From Rhodobacterales bacterium (lineage in GTDB: Bacteria; Pseudomonadota; Alphaproteobacteria; Rhodobacterales; Rhodobacteraceae): a stretch of DNA of 64,000 nucleotides. The stretch is taken from positions 1 through 64,000 of the forward strand of contig PDRY01000024.1 in the NCBI GenBank assembly GCA_002748265.1. Direction: 5' to 3'. The position numbers were made by a program, and so were the translations under genes. Numbering within the stretch: position 1 is the first letter of the stretch; every line of letters begins with the position of its first letter. The notes beneath the pieces are model-generated. The model searched no databases. It worked only from the letters and a program-made list of their open reading frames with translations, and was not told the DNA's origin. Below, one piece after another: positions 8,233 through 17,215 of this stretch.

Positions 8233-9615
8233 TCAAATTTCAACGTTCTGCAGGCGGCTTTGCAAAAGCCCAAGCCCACGGGCTAGGGCCTCGGCCAGTA
8301 GGCCCTGCTCTCCCGCCTCAACGTAAAGGCGCAATTCCGGTGCATTTCCTGAGGGGCGGACATGGAAAACGCGATCATCGGTCGTGGTCATCCGTACGCC
8401 GTCAGTCAGATCGCACGCAGCCTCATCAGCCCCTAGATGGCCCAAGAAATCGGAACGCGCGGTTCGGCTCTTGGCCAGCTCCGCAACAAGCGCGCGCATC
8501 GCGGCTTCGGGCAGTTCCTGCAACCGATCCGCCGCCGTGAAGCGCGACGGCTCCCGTGCCACCAGCGCCGATACCTTTTCGCATCCGGCCTGCGCCAGAA
8601 CCGCCAAAATCGGCAGCACCGCGTCGCGCGTGGCAAGCGGCGAAATGGAGCCGCCGGGCCCCACAGCCTCAAACCCAAGCAAGAACCCGCCATTGGCCTC
8701 ATAGCCACAGACGCGGCCACCCGCCTCTTCCATGCCCGCGATCACGTAAGGGGAGCCGATCCGGGTGCGCAGCACAGCTCCAAAGCCTTTCTCCGTCACC
8801 GCGCTGTTGGAGGAAATCGGCGTCACGACAGTCTCCGCCCCAAGCGACGCGCAGGTGATTTGCCCCAGCACATCGCCCGGAACCACGCGCCCGGCCTCGT
8901 CAGCCAGGAGCGGTCGATCGGCATCGCCATCCGTCGAGACAATCGCATCAAGATCATGCTCGGAAGCCCAGCCCGCAAGCGCTGCGCGGGTTTCGTCACT
9001 GACTGCCTCGGTATCAACCGGAATAAACGTCTCCGAGCGGCCGAGCTCGAGCACCTCCGCACCGCAGCCTTGCAAGATCTCGCGCAGCAGATCGCGCCCA
9101 ACCGAGCTATGGGCGTAGAGCCCGACGCGCTTGCCGCAGAGCACATCGCCATACGCCGCGACATAGCGCGAGACATAGGCATCGCCGACTTCCGCCGCAC
9201 GCCTCACCATCCCCTTGGAAGAGGCGCTCTGAGCCTGACCGAGCGCAGCGCCGATACGCGCCTCGTCCGCTTTGGTGATCTCTCCGGAAGTGGTGTAGAA
9301 TTTGAGCCCGTTCCGATCCGCCGGGATATGGCTTCCGGTGATCATGATCGCCCCGGACTTCGCCGCGAGCGCCGCCAGGGCCAAAGCCGGGGTGGGCACA
9401 GCACCTGCGCGCACCACGTCGATCCCCTCCGCCAGAGCCGCAGCCTCGACCATATCGGCAATAACCGGCGAAGACGGGCGCAAATCCTCTCCGATCCAGA
9501 TTTCGCCGCCCAACTCGCAGCTGGCGATGAAGGCTTTGACATGATCGCTGACCCGCGCTTCGGTTAGCTCGCTTACCAGACCACGCAGTCCGCTCGTCCC
9601 GAATTTTGGCGGCAT
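8233..9615 (-). CDS. manB: phosphomannomutase
   Basis: A 460-residue alpha-D-phosphohexomutase converting mannose-6-P to mannose-1-P. The four expected sites are visible: a phosphoserine loop TGSHIPADRNG near residue 94 (a known variant of the usual TASHNP), the Mg-binding loop STDGDADRP near residue 232, the sugar-binding loop CGYEANGGF near residue 300 and the phosphate-binding RPSGNAPELR near residue 425. Start FGTSGLRG follows the MPPK N terminus, as in the family. With manC it completes the route to GDP-mannose. Substrate could also include glucose phosphates, as some family members are dual, but the manC neighbour favours mannose. Confidence 0.9.
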   Translation of the reverse strand: MPPKFGTSGLRGLVSELTEARVSDHVKAFIASCELGGEIWIGEDLRPSSPVIADMVEAAALAEGIDVVRAGAVPTPALALAALAAKSGAIMITGSHIPADRNGLKFYTTSGEITKADEARIGAALGQAQSASSKGMVRRAAEVGDAYVSRYVAAYGDVLCGKRVGLYAHSSVGRDLLREILQGCGAEVLELGRSETFIPVDTEAVSDETRAALAGWASEHDLDAIVSTDGDADRPLLADEAGRVVPGDVLGQITCASLGAETVVTPISSNSAVTEKGFGAVLRTRIGSPYVIAGMEEAGGRVCGYEANGGFLLGFEAVGPGGSISPLATRDAVLPILAVLAQAGCEKVSALVAREPSRFTAADRLQELPEAAMRALVAELAKSRTARSDFLGHLGADEAACDLTDGVRMTTTDDRVFHVRPSGNAPELRLYVEAGEQGLLAEALARGLGLLQSRLQNVEI

Positions 9616-10081
9616 CTGAACATCCGATTCTAATGATTTGAGCGGAAAGTACTGCTTCCATGCAATTTAGGAACCGGAAAAATTGGCCCCGAAGACAAAT
9701 GCCTTACTCCCCCTGTTTCAATGCTGACGTCTTGAGCAGAAAGGCCAATCAGCGGTTCAGTTTCGTTTTCAACTCAAGCGTCGCGCTGCTCTAAGAGACA
9801 TTGGTGGTCGATCCGGTTTCATGGAGATGTCATGAATGGACGACGGGGCCTTACCTCCCGGTCCGGGTGTTCCAATTCAGCGATCGCGGCAAAGCTCCAA
9901 CGATCTGCAATTGAGACCGTTGGCGCCAACGAGCCCCTAGAGCGATGGCGTTGCGTCAACGGGGTTACGCCCCTCCGCAACCCGTCGCCTCCGCCCGGAC
10001 CTGCAAGCTCTGCACATGGAGGACCGCTGGCACAGCACTCGCACCATGAAGAGAAACGGCGTCGTCATGTTTTTGATGATG
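9616..10081. other. 466-bp gene-free stretch with a 14-bp palindrome
   Basis: No coding region is supported here. The only ordered element is a perfect 14-bp palindrome CGTTGGCGCCAACG at 9918-9931, about 300 bp upstream of manB. Its arms resemble the operator-like sites before edd and gap elsewhere in the window but with a GCGC centre, so function is uncertain. The manB promoter is expected near 9620-9800. Confidence 0.4.
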
Positions 10082-10158
<77 letters not shown>

Positions 10159-10205
10159 CGCGCGCGCTCAGGTAGCATCTCGCCCCCGGGCACGCAATGG
10201 CGTTC

Positions 10206-11429
10206 TTAGCCGAAAAGATCGTGGCACAGGCGGAGCCCGTCGATCAGCGCATCGACCTCCGCGCGGGTGTTGTAGAGCCCAAAGCTCGCCCGTGCGGTGC
10301 CGCTCACGCCGAGGTGGTCCATCAGCGGGCCGCAGCAATGATGCCCGGCGCGCACGGCGATCCCGCGCTTGTCTAGCACGGTGGAGATGTCATGCGGATG
10401 CCCGGCGCCCGCCATGGTGAGCGAGAAGATCGCGCCCTTGCCCGGCGCCCTGCCCTGCACATTCACGAAGTTGAGCTCGCCCAGACGCGCACTTGCATAA
10501 GAGGCCAGATCGGCCTCATGTGCGGCGATCTTGTCCATGCCGAGCGCCATCAGATAGTCGAGCGCCGCCCCAAGGCCGATCTGCTGGACGATGCCGGGCG
10601 TGCCCGCTTCAAAGCGAAGCGGCGGATCGGCATAGGTGACGGTATCGCGGCTGACCTCGCGGATCATGTCCCCGCCGCCCAGGAAGGGGCGCATCTCGGC
10701 CTGACGCTCGGACCGGATCCAGATCGCGCCCGAACCGGAAGGCCCGTAGAGCTTGTGCCCCGTGATCGCGTAGAAATCGCAGCCGATATCGGCCACGTCC
10801 ACGGGCCCGTGCACGGCCCCCTGCGAGCCATCGACCAGCACCGCGACCCCTTGCGCACGGGCGCCCGCGCAGATCGCCTTCACATCGACCCGCGTGCCCA
10901 GTACATTGGACATCTGCGTCACCGCAATCAGCTTTGTACGGGGGGTGATCGCATCCAGAACCGCTTGGGGATCCAGCGATCCATCGGCTCCGGGCTCAAC
11001 CCATTTCAGAACGACGCCCTGCCGTTCGCGCAGGAAATGCCAGGGGACGATATTGGCGTGGTGCTCCATGACGCTGAGGATGATCTCATCCCCCGTCTCA
11101 AGGCGCGGCGCCGCCCACCCGTAGGAGACAAGGTTGATCCCCTCGGTGGTGCCCGAGGTCATGACGATTTCGTCTTCGGACGGCGCATTCAGGAACCGCG
11201 CAATGGTGCCGCGCACGGCCTCATAGGCCTCAGTCGCGATATTCGACAGGGTGTGCAGCCCGCGGTGCACATTGGCGTAGTCCTGCGCATAGGCGCGCGT
11301 CACGGCGTCGATCACGACCTGCGGCTTTTGCGCCGATGCGCCATTGTCCAGATAGACCAGAGGGCGACCATTTACCTCGCGGGTGAGGATCGGGAAATCA
11401 CCACGGATCGCATCGACATCATAGACCAT
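10206..11429 (-). CDS. sufS: SufS-type cysteine desulfurase
   Basis: A 407-residue group II PLP-dependent cysteine desulfurase that takes sulfur from cysteine for Fe-S assembly. The start MVYDVDAIRGDFPIL aligns with the SufS N terminus; an upstream in-frame ATG (11495) would add a non-homologous stretch inside the preceding gene. Visible sites are YLDNGASAQKP near residue 27, the PLP lysine in AITGHKLYGPSGSG near residue 222, and the catalytic cysteine in RAGHHCCGPLMDH near residue 359. Its ATG overlaps the end of the Yip1-like gene by 11 nt, so it is the last gene of the suf operon. It normally acts with SufE or SufU, neither of which is in the window. Confidence 0.93.
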   Translation of the reverse strand: MVYDVDAIRGDFPILTREVNGRPLVYLDNGASAQKPQVVIDAVTRAYAQDYANVHRGLHTLSNIATEAYEAVRGTIARFLNAPSEDEIVMTSGTTEGINLVSYGWAAPRLETGDEIILSVMEHHANIVPWHFLRERQGVVLKWVEPGADGSLDPQAVLDAITPRTKLIAVTQMSNVLGTRVDVKAICAGARAQGVAVLVDGSQGAVHGPVDVADIGCDFYAITGHKLYGPSGSGAIWIRSERQAEMRPFLGGGDMIREVSRDTVTYADPPLRFEAGTPGIVQQIGLGAALDYLMALGMDKIAAHEADLASYASARLGELNFVNVQGRAPGKGAIFSLTMAGAGHPHDISTVLDKRGIAVRAGHHCCGPLMDHLGVSGTARASFGLYNTRAEVDALIDGLRLCHDLFG

Positions 11430-12006
11430 TGGGGGACACTCCGGCGGGGCCCGCAAGGCCCATGAGGAAAGACAGGGCAAAGCCCAGAAGCGCAATGCCC
11501 ATTAGGAACGTGCCAATGGCGCGGCCCGTGCCTTGGAACTGGTGCGCCTCGCGCAGGAAGACGATGACAGCGATCAACGACCAGACAAAGACCGCCAGGC
11601 TCAAAAGCCCGGCGACCGCAGGGATCAGCACTGACAGCGCGATCAGAGCGACCTGGGCCGCCACCAGCACCGCCTGAACCCAGGTCACCGCCAGCAGGAC
11701 ATCGCGAAAGCTGCCCTGCCCGCCCAGCACGCGCCCGGTCTGGAAGAACGCGAAGGCCGACAGCGCCAGCGTCACGACGGTGAAGACCGCAAAGAACAGC
11801 GGCGAGATCTGCGCCATCAGCTCCGCCAGCGTCGGATCGGTGATCGTGATCGCCTGACCGATCCAGGACGACAACACGCCAAGGCAGGCGACAATGCCCA
11901 CCCCCATCCAGACAGCCCCGTTCGGCAGCCGAAGGGCCAGCAGCGCCCGCGCGGCCTCGGCCGGACGGCGTAGGGACAAGGCGATCAGGGCGAACAGATC
12001 AGACAC
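11419..12006 (-). CDS. Yip1-family membrane protein (second of a tandem pair)
   Basis: A 195-residue protein with about five hydrophobic helices, resembling the Yip1 domain family of small polytopic proteins. It starts with GTG at 12006, overlapping the stop of the preceding Yip1-like gene by 8 nt (GTGTCTGA), and its own end overlaps the sufS start by 11 nt, so it is tightly built into the suf operon. The function of these proteins in Fe-S assembly is unknown; the conserved position suggests co-expression with sufD and sufS rather than chance. Confidence 0.75.
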   Translation of the reverse strand: MSDLFALIALSLRRPAEAARALLALRLPNGAVWMGVGIVACLGVLSSWIGQAITITDPTLAELMAQISPLFFAVFTVVTLALSAFAFFQTGRVLGGQGSFRDVLLAVTWVQAVLVAAQVALIALSVLIPAVAGLLSLAVFVWSLIAVIVFLREAHQFQGTGRAIGTFLMGIALLGFALSFLMGLAGPAGVSPNGL

Positions 12007-12508
12007 CAGCGGCCCTCCGGGCTTCGATCAGGCCGATCACGGCGAACGCGATGATCGCACCCAGCCACAGCCCGCCGGTCAGAACCACGGGCAGCCCTTG
12101 CCCGATCAGCCCCGCCGTCAGCCCATAGAGCAGCGCAGCCGGGCTGGCTGCAAGGAACCCCCAAAACAGCGCCACGCGCGTGGCATAGGCGTCATGGGCC
12201 GCGCCGGTCAGCTTGAGCGCCAGATGCACCAGAGCGGCGATCCCGTAGAACAGCAGCGGCCAAAGGATCAGCCAGGAGAACAGCGCATAGGTCACCGCCT
12301 CAAAGAGCGTGGCGGTCTCCCCCCCGGCGCCGGGCAGACCTTCGTCCACGGCCCGCGCCAATGCCGGGCCGTAAGAGACAAAGACCAGCAGACAGCCGAG
12401 CACCAGATAGGACAGCGCCCGCCCCTCGCGGCGCGGGGCGTCCAGATGGCGGCGCACCACCTCACGCGGGGCGCGCCACATCCGGGCGATGTCGCGGCTA
12501 ACGGACAT
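11999..12508 (-). CDS. Yip1-family membrane protein (first of a tandem pair)
   Basis: A 169-residue protein with a basic N-terminal cytoplasmic segment (residues 1-30, rich in R) followed by four to five membrane helices. It is related in size and layout to the next gene, suggesting an old duplication. Start ATG overlaps the sufD stop by one base (TGATG), which indicates translational coupling. No catalytic motif is visible and its role is not known. Confidence 0.75.
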   Translation of the reverse strand: MSVSRDIARMWRAPREVVRRHLDAPRREGRALSYLVLGCLLVFVSYGPALARAVDEGLPGAGGETATLFEAVTYALFSWLILWPLLFYGIAALVHLALKLTGAAHDAYATRVALFWGFLAASPAALLYGLTAGLIGQGLPVVLTGGLWLGAIIAFAVIGLIEARRAAGV

Positions 12509-13812
12509 CAGCCGCGGCGCCGCTTCAGCCAGGCTTCCAGCCGCGCGCGCATGTCGTCGGCCAGAGCATCGTCGTCGATCTCGTCAAGCGCTTCCGAAAG
12601 GAACGCCAGAGTCATCAGATCGGTCGCCTCAGCCTCGGGAACCCCGCGCGAGCGCAGGTAGAAGAGCCCCGTTTCATCAATCGCACCAGAGGTCGAGCCG
12701 TGGGAACAGGCGACATCATCGGCGTAGATCTCAAGCTCGGGCTTGGCATAGAACTGGCTGTCATCGTCCAGCAGCAAGGACTGGCTGATCTGGTAGCCAT
12801 CGGTCTTCTGCGCGCCGGGTTGCACCAGGATCTTGCCCTGGAACACGCCGGTAGCGCCATTGCGCAGCACCTTCTTGAACACCTGTCGGCTTTCGCAATT
12901 CACCGCGTCGTGGGTGATGAACACCGTGTCGTCGTGATGAAAATCTGCACCATCGCCCAGACAGGCACCCGCGATATGGGCGATCGCGTCGTCGCCGGTC
13001 AGCGTGATGACGCATTCATTGCGGGTCAGGACACCATTCACCGTGAGCGTGAAGCTCTTGAAGGTGCTCTCTTTCCCGAGGCGCGCAAAGATCCCGGTGG
13101 CCGCTCGGCGCTCGTGATCGCGCCCCTGGGCACGCACGTGATGGAACGCGGCACCATCGGCCACGTGAACCTCCAGCCCCTTAGAGAACCGCGCGGCAGC
13201 GGGGCCGTTCTCCAACAAGGTGAAGTCCGCGCCTTCCTCAAGCACAACGATGTTGTGCAAGATGGCGTCAGAGGTCGGATCCTTGTGGAGATAGACCAGA
13301 TTGACCGGTTTCGCGGCCTGTCCGGTGACACGGATCGCGACACCGTCACGCGCAAATGCGGTGTTGAACGCAGCCAGCGGGCGCTGCACCGGATCATGCG
13401 ACCCAGCTTCAAGATCGCCATAGAAGTCTTTGACCCAATGGATATCTTTTGACATCGCGTCAGACAGGCGCGTGATCTCCACCCCGGCCATGTCCAGCGG
13501 ATCAGAGGAGGCTTCGTCAAAGACGCCGTCCACAAATACGATCCGGAGCCGCTCGGTGGCGTCGAAGATGGGCCGCTCGCTGCCATTGTCGAACACAGCG
13601 GCCTCGGGCGCCTCAACGGAGGTCAGCGTATCGGGCCGGGTGTATTTCCAGTACTCATCGCGCGCATGGGGCAAGCCCATCTCGCGCAGCCGGGTCAGCG
13701 CGGCCTCCCGCGCGGCAACGGCCCAAGCAGCCTCGCCACCCGGAAGCGCCATCGCCTCAAGCCGCGCGTCCAGCAGCGCCGCTTTTTGGTCCTTGAGCTT
13801 TGCGCGCGCCAT
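12508..13812 (-). CDS. sufD: Fe-S cluster assembly protein SufD
   Basis: A 434-residue SufBD-family scaffold subunit with the right-handed beta-helix core seen from about residue 150 to 370. The N-terminal helical part contains GLPHARDEYWKYTRP near residue 50, the usual SufD start of the conserved region. The C-terminal SHGSTSGAIDETGLFYLRSRG near residue 363 is the SufB/SufD signature containing the conserved histidine. It partners with SufB and SufC to form SufBC2D. Its ATG shares one base with the sufC stop (TAATG). Confidence 0.93.
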   Translation of the reverse strand: MARAKLKDQKAALLDARLEAMALPGGEAAWAVAAREAALTRLREMGLPHARDEYWKYTRPDTLTSVEAPEAAVFDNGSERPIFDATERLRIVFVDGVFDEASSDPLDMAGVEITRLSDAMSKDIHWVKDFYGDLEAGSHDPVQRPLAAFNTAFARDGVAIRVTGQAAKPVNLVYLHKDPTSDAILHNIVVLEEGADFTLLENGPAAARFSKGLEVHVADGAAFHHVRAQGRDHERRAATGIFARLGKESTFKSFTLTVNGVLTRNECVITLTGDDAIAHIAGACLGDGADFHHDDTVFITHDAVNCESRQVFKKVLRNGATGVFQGKILVQPGAQKTDGYQISQSLLLDDDSQFYAKPELEIYADDVACSHGSTSGAIDETGLFYLRSRGVPEAEATDLMTLAFLSEALDEIDDDALADDMRARLEAWLKRRRG

Positions 13813-14567
13813 TACGCCTCCTCCGCGAGGATATGCGCATAGCCTTCGTTTTCGACCTCAAGCGCCAGGTCAGGACCGCCCGTGCGGATGATCCGGCCAT
13901 CGGCCATGATATGCACGACATCAGGTTTGATGTGATCCAGAAGGCGCTGATAATGCGTGATAACGAGGAAGGACCGCCCTTCGCTGCGCAGGGCATTGAC
14001 GCCCTCGGACACCAGCTTCATCGCGTCCACGTCGAGGCCACTGTCGGTTTCATCGAGGATGCACATCTTGGGCTCCAGCATGGCCATCTGGAGGATCTCA
14101 TTGCGCTTCTTCTCCCCGCCCGAGAACCCGACATTGACCGGCCGCTTGAGCATATCGGCGTCGATCTTCAGCGTCTTGGCCTTCTCGCGGACCACCTTGA
14201 GGAACTCGCCCGCAGACAGCTCTTCTTCGCCGCGCGCCTTCCGCTGCGCGTTCACGGCGGTGCGCAGGAAGGTCATGTTGCCGACGCCGGGGATTTCGAC
14301 CGGGTACTGGAACGCCAGGAACAGGCCAAGCGCGGCGCGCTCTTCGGGCTCCAGCTCCAGCAGGTCTTCGCCCTCAAGCGTTGCCGCGCCGTCGGTCACC
14401 TCATAGCCGCCGCGGCCCGAGAGCACATAGGACAAGGTCGACTTGCCAGAGCCGTTCGGCCCCATGATCGCGTGCACTTCGCCAGCGGGGACCTCCAGGT
14501 CGACACCTTTGAGGATCTGCTTGTCCTCTTCTTCAAGTTTGACGTGCAGGTTTTTGATCTTAAGCAT
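13812..14567 (-). CDS. sufC: Fe-S cluster assembly ATPase SufC
   Basis: A 251-residue soluble ABC-type ATPase. Walker A GPNGSGKST is at residues 36-44, the family-specific signature FSGGEKKRNE is near residue 148, and Walker B with the catalytic acidic residue CILDETDSGLD near residue 170. Such SufC proteins power the SufBC2D scaffold and do not act in transport. It overlaps sufD by one base and follows the small membrane protein gene by 68 nt. Confidence 0.95.
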   Translation of the reverse strand: MLKIKNLHVKLEEEDKQILKGVDLEVPAGEVHAIMGPNGSGKSTLSYVLSGRGGYEVTDGAATLEGEDLLELEPEERAALGLFLAFQYPVEIPGVGNMTFLRTAVNAQRKARGEEELSAGEFLKVVREKAKTLKIDADMLKRPVNVGFSGGEKKRNEILQMAMLEPKMCILDETDSGLDVDAMKLVSEGVNALRSEGRSFLVITHYQRLLDHIKPDVVHIMADGRIIRTGGPDLALEVENEGYAHILAEEA

Positions 14568-14635
14568 TTTTCCTCACAGAAAATCGCCGGGCCGCGCGTG
14601 CGGTCCGGTTGGCTCGGTTGCGTTGCAGGCCGGGG

Positions 14636-15112
14636 TCAGCCGACGAAGACGAGACCCCGGAAGATGATGGAGTTGGGCACGGTGGTGGCCCAGATATGCT
14701 CTGCGTATTCCGCTCCGAAAAGCGACACGGAGAGCTTGGGAGCCCACCACAGGACATTGTGCATCGACACAATCCCGGCGAAGACCCCCGCGTTGTTGGC
14801 TGGCAGATACATGCCGTCGCGGATGCGGAATATCTCGCGGATCAGCAGCCCGATCGACGCGGCTGCAATCCAGTCGAACATGATCAGCGCGTCGCTGCCC
14901 TCGGCCCCGAAGGTCGTGAAGTACTGCGCGCGCACGAGGCGCACGATGGCCACGGACAATAGCCCCAGCCCGAAGGCCGCCACGAAGCTTATCGGATAGG
15001 CAACCCGGTCGCGGATCACTGCGGCCCGAGAGACCGCCCGCCGTCGACGGCCGCGGCCAGGACGGGTTTGCGATATGCGCGAAATGCGGTCGTGAAATTC
15101 GGTTCGGCTCAT
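14636..15112 (-). CDS. hypothetical membrane protein within the suf operon
   Basis: A 158-residue protein starting at MSRTEFHDRISRI; an in-frame ATG at 15193 exists but would add residues without homology-like features. A basic N-terminal segment (GRGRRRRAVSR) precedes three to four hydrophobic helices, consistent with an inner-membrane protein with a cytoplasmic N terminus. I do not recognise the family. Its position between the ybjQ-like gene and sufC, on the same strand, suggests it is expressed with the Suf genes. Confidence 0.7.
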   Translation of the reverse strand: MSRTEFHDRISRISQTRPGRGRRRRAVSRAAVIRDRVAYPISFVAAFGLGLLSVAIVRLVRAQYFTTFGAEGSDALIMFDWIAAASIGLLIREIFRIRDGMYLPANNAGVFAGIVSMHNVLWWAPKLSVSLFGAEYAEHIWATTVPNSIIFRGLVFVG

Positions 15113-15226
15113 AAAATGGTGCCTCAAAATCAAGGCGCCCCCGCAGGTTCCCTGCCACAGGCTTGCGGCAAAAGCAAGGCGACCCAACGTCACCTTCTTG
15201 CAGGATATGAACCGCTGCGTGCTGCA

Positions 15227-15538
15227 TCAGCCCAGCTTCACCGCCGTGCCGGACGCGCTGACCATGAGCATATTGTTGATGACCTCGTAGTCGAGATCGA
15301 CCCCGACGACGGCGGTCGCGCCGCGCTCCGCCGCGCGCACTTCCATCTCCTGAAGCGCGGTTTCACGCGCCTCGGCCAGGGATTTCTCATAGGCGCCGGA
15401 GCGCCCCCCGAGAATATCGGTGATCCCGGCAAACACATCACGGAAGACATTCGCGCCCAGAATGGCCTCGCCGGTAACGATGCCATGGTATTGCGCGATC
15501 TGGTAGCCCTCAACAGTGGGGGTGGTGGTGACGATCAT
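15227..15538 (-). CDS. YbjQ/UPF0145-family protein
   Basis: A 103-residue protein of the YbjQ (DUF74, putative heavy-metal-binding) family. The diagnostic core is [24 protein letters not shown] at residues 11-34 and the C-terminal [14 protein letters not shown] near residue 74; family members form pentamers by structural-genomics work. Biological role is unknown. It lies between sufB and sufC, after a strong hairpin, and could be part of the operon. Confidence 0.85.
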   Translation of the reverse strand: MIVTTTPTVEGYQIAQYHGIVTGEAILGANVFRDVFAGITDILGGRSGAYEKSLAEARETALQEMEVRAAERGATAVVGVDLDYEVINNMLMVSASGTAVKLG

Positions 15539-15562
15539 GATGCGGTCCCTTTCGGTCGGATC

Positions 15563-15584
15563 GCGCCCTCCCTCAGGAGGGCGC
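15563..15584. other. 9-bp perfect hairpin between sufB and the ybjQ-like gene
   Basis: Arms GCGCCCTCC (15563-15571) and GGAGGGCGC (15576-15584) enclose a 4-nt loop. It lies about 110 nt beyond the sufB stop and 25 nt before the next start. No T-tract follows, so it may protect or process the iscR-desulfurase-sufB message or attenuate read-through. Confidence 0.55.
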
Positions 15585-15694
15585 CAGTGGCATATGAGCG
15601 GGGCATTTCATCTCTCAGGCCCGAAGATCGCGCGAGGGGCGACGATGCGGGCGTGGTCCGGAGGCTGCCCGCCCCCGCGTCAGAGAGACCCGTT

Positions 15695-17215
15695 TTACCC
15701 AACGCTCCCCTCCAGCGAAATCGCCACAAGCTGCTGCGCCTCCATGGCGAATTCCATCGGCAGCGCCTGAAGCACTTCCTTGCAGAACCCGTTGACGACC
15801 AGGGCCACGGCCTCTTCTTCGTCCATGCCCCGCTGGCGGCAATAGAAAAGCTGATCGTCATCGACCTTCGATGTCGTCGCCTCATGCTCCACGCGGGAGG
15901 AGTTATTCTTCACCTCGATATAGGGCACCGTGTGGGCGCCGCATTTGTCGCCGATCAGAAGGCTGTCGCACTGGGTGTAGTTGCGGCTGTCCTTCGCCTT
16001 GGGGTGCATCGACACAAGGCCCCGATAGGTGTTTTGCGCCTTGCCGGCGCTGATCCCCTTGGACACGATCCGGCTGCGGGTGTTCTTGCCCAGATGCACC
16101 ATCTTCGTGCCGGTGTCGGCCTGCTGGTAGTTGTTGGTGATCGCGATGGAGTAGAACTCACCCTGGCTGTCATTACCACGCAGCACGCAGGACGGGTATT
16201 TCCACGTCACCGCCGATCCGGTTTCCACCTGGGTCCACATCACCTTGGACCGATCGCCCCGGCAATCGGCACGCTTGGTCACAAAGTTGTAGATGCCGCC
16301 CTTGCCGTTTTCATCGCCCGGGAACCAGTTCTGCACGGTGGAGTACTTCACCTCGGCGTCCTCCTCGATCACGATCTCGACGACCGCCGCGTGAAGCTGA
16401 GCCGTGTCCCGCTGCGGGGCGGTGCAACCCTCAAGGTAGCTCACGTAAGAGCCCTTGTCGGCGATGATCAGGGTGCGTTCGAACTGGCCGGTGTTTTCCG
16501 CGTTGATGCGGAAATAGGTCGACAGCTCCATCGGGCAGCGCACACCGGGCGGCACGTAAACGAACGAGCCATCCGAAAACACCGCGCTGTTGAGCGTGGC
16601 ATAAAAATTGTCCGACACCGGCACGACGGAGCCCAGATACTTCTTCACCAGCTCAGGGTGCTCGCGGATCGCCTCCGAGATGGAGCAAAAGATGACACCG
16701 GCTTTTTCCAGCTCGTCCTTGAAGGTCGTGCCGACGCTCACGCTGTCGAACACGGCATCGACGGCAACCTTGCGGCCTTCGGCGGGGGCCTCTTCCGCAC
16801 CCTCAACCCCGGCTAGGATCATCTGTTCCTTCAGAGGGATGCCCAGTTTCTCATAGGTCGCCAGAAGCTTCGGATCGACCTCGTCGAGGCTCTTGGGCTT
16901 CTCGATCATGCTCTTGGGGCGGGCGTAGTAGTACTGGTCCTGGAAGTTGACCTCCGGGTAGTCCAGAAGCGCCCAGTCGGGCTCTTCCATTTGCCGCCAC
17001 CGCTGGAACGCGGCGAGCCGCCACTCGGTCATCCATTCCGGCTCTTCGTTCTTTTCGGAAATCAGACGGACGATATCCTCGGTCAGCCCTTTGGGGGCGT
17101 ATTCCATTTCGATATCGGTCTCCCAACCGTATTTGTAGGCGCCTGCCAGCTTGGCAACGGCATCAACGGTGTCCTTTTCCACGCCATCCTTGGCCTGTTG
17201 GTCCAGAGTGCTCAT
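15695..17215 (-). CDS. sufB: Fe-S cluster assembly protein SufB
   Basis: A 506-residue SufB, longer than the E. coli protein by about ten residues, in keeping with alphaproteobacteria. The N terminus has the [17 protein letters not shown] segment near residue 29. The beta-helix core includes [19 protein letters not shown] near residue 221 and [19 protein letters not shown] near residue 260, and the C-terminal family signature holds [13 protein letters not shown] and [13 protein letters not shown] near residue 457 with the conserved cysteine. It is the scaffold on which the cluster forms. Its ATG overlaps the upstream desulfurase stop (ATGA). Confidence 0.96.
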   Translation of the reverse strand: MSTLDQQAKDGVEKDTVDAVAKLAGAYKYGWETDIEMEYAPKGLTEDIVRLISEKNEEPEWMTEWRLAAFQRWRQMEEPDWALLDYPEVNFQDQYYYARPKSMIEKPKSLDEVDPKLLATYEKLGIPLKEQMILAGVEGAEEAPAEGRKVAVDAVFDSVSVGTTFKDELEKAGVIFCSISEAIREHPELVKKYLGSVVPVSDNFYATLNSAVFSDGSFVYVPPGVRCPMELSTYFRINAENTGQFERTLIIADKGSYVSYLEGCTAPQRDTAQLHAAVVEIVIEEDAEVKYSTVQNWFPGDENGKGGIYNFVTKRADCRGDRSKVMWTQVETGSAVTWKYPSCVLRGNDSQGEFYSIAITNNYQQADTGTKMVHLGKNTRSRIVSKGISAGKAQNTYRGLVSMHPKAKDSRNYTQCDSLLIGDKCGAHTVPYIEVKNNSSRVEHEATTSKVDDDQLFYCRQRGMDEEEAVALVVNGFCKEVLQALPMEFAMEAQQLVAISLEGSVG

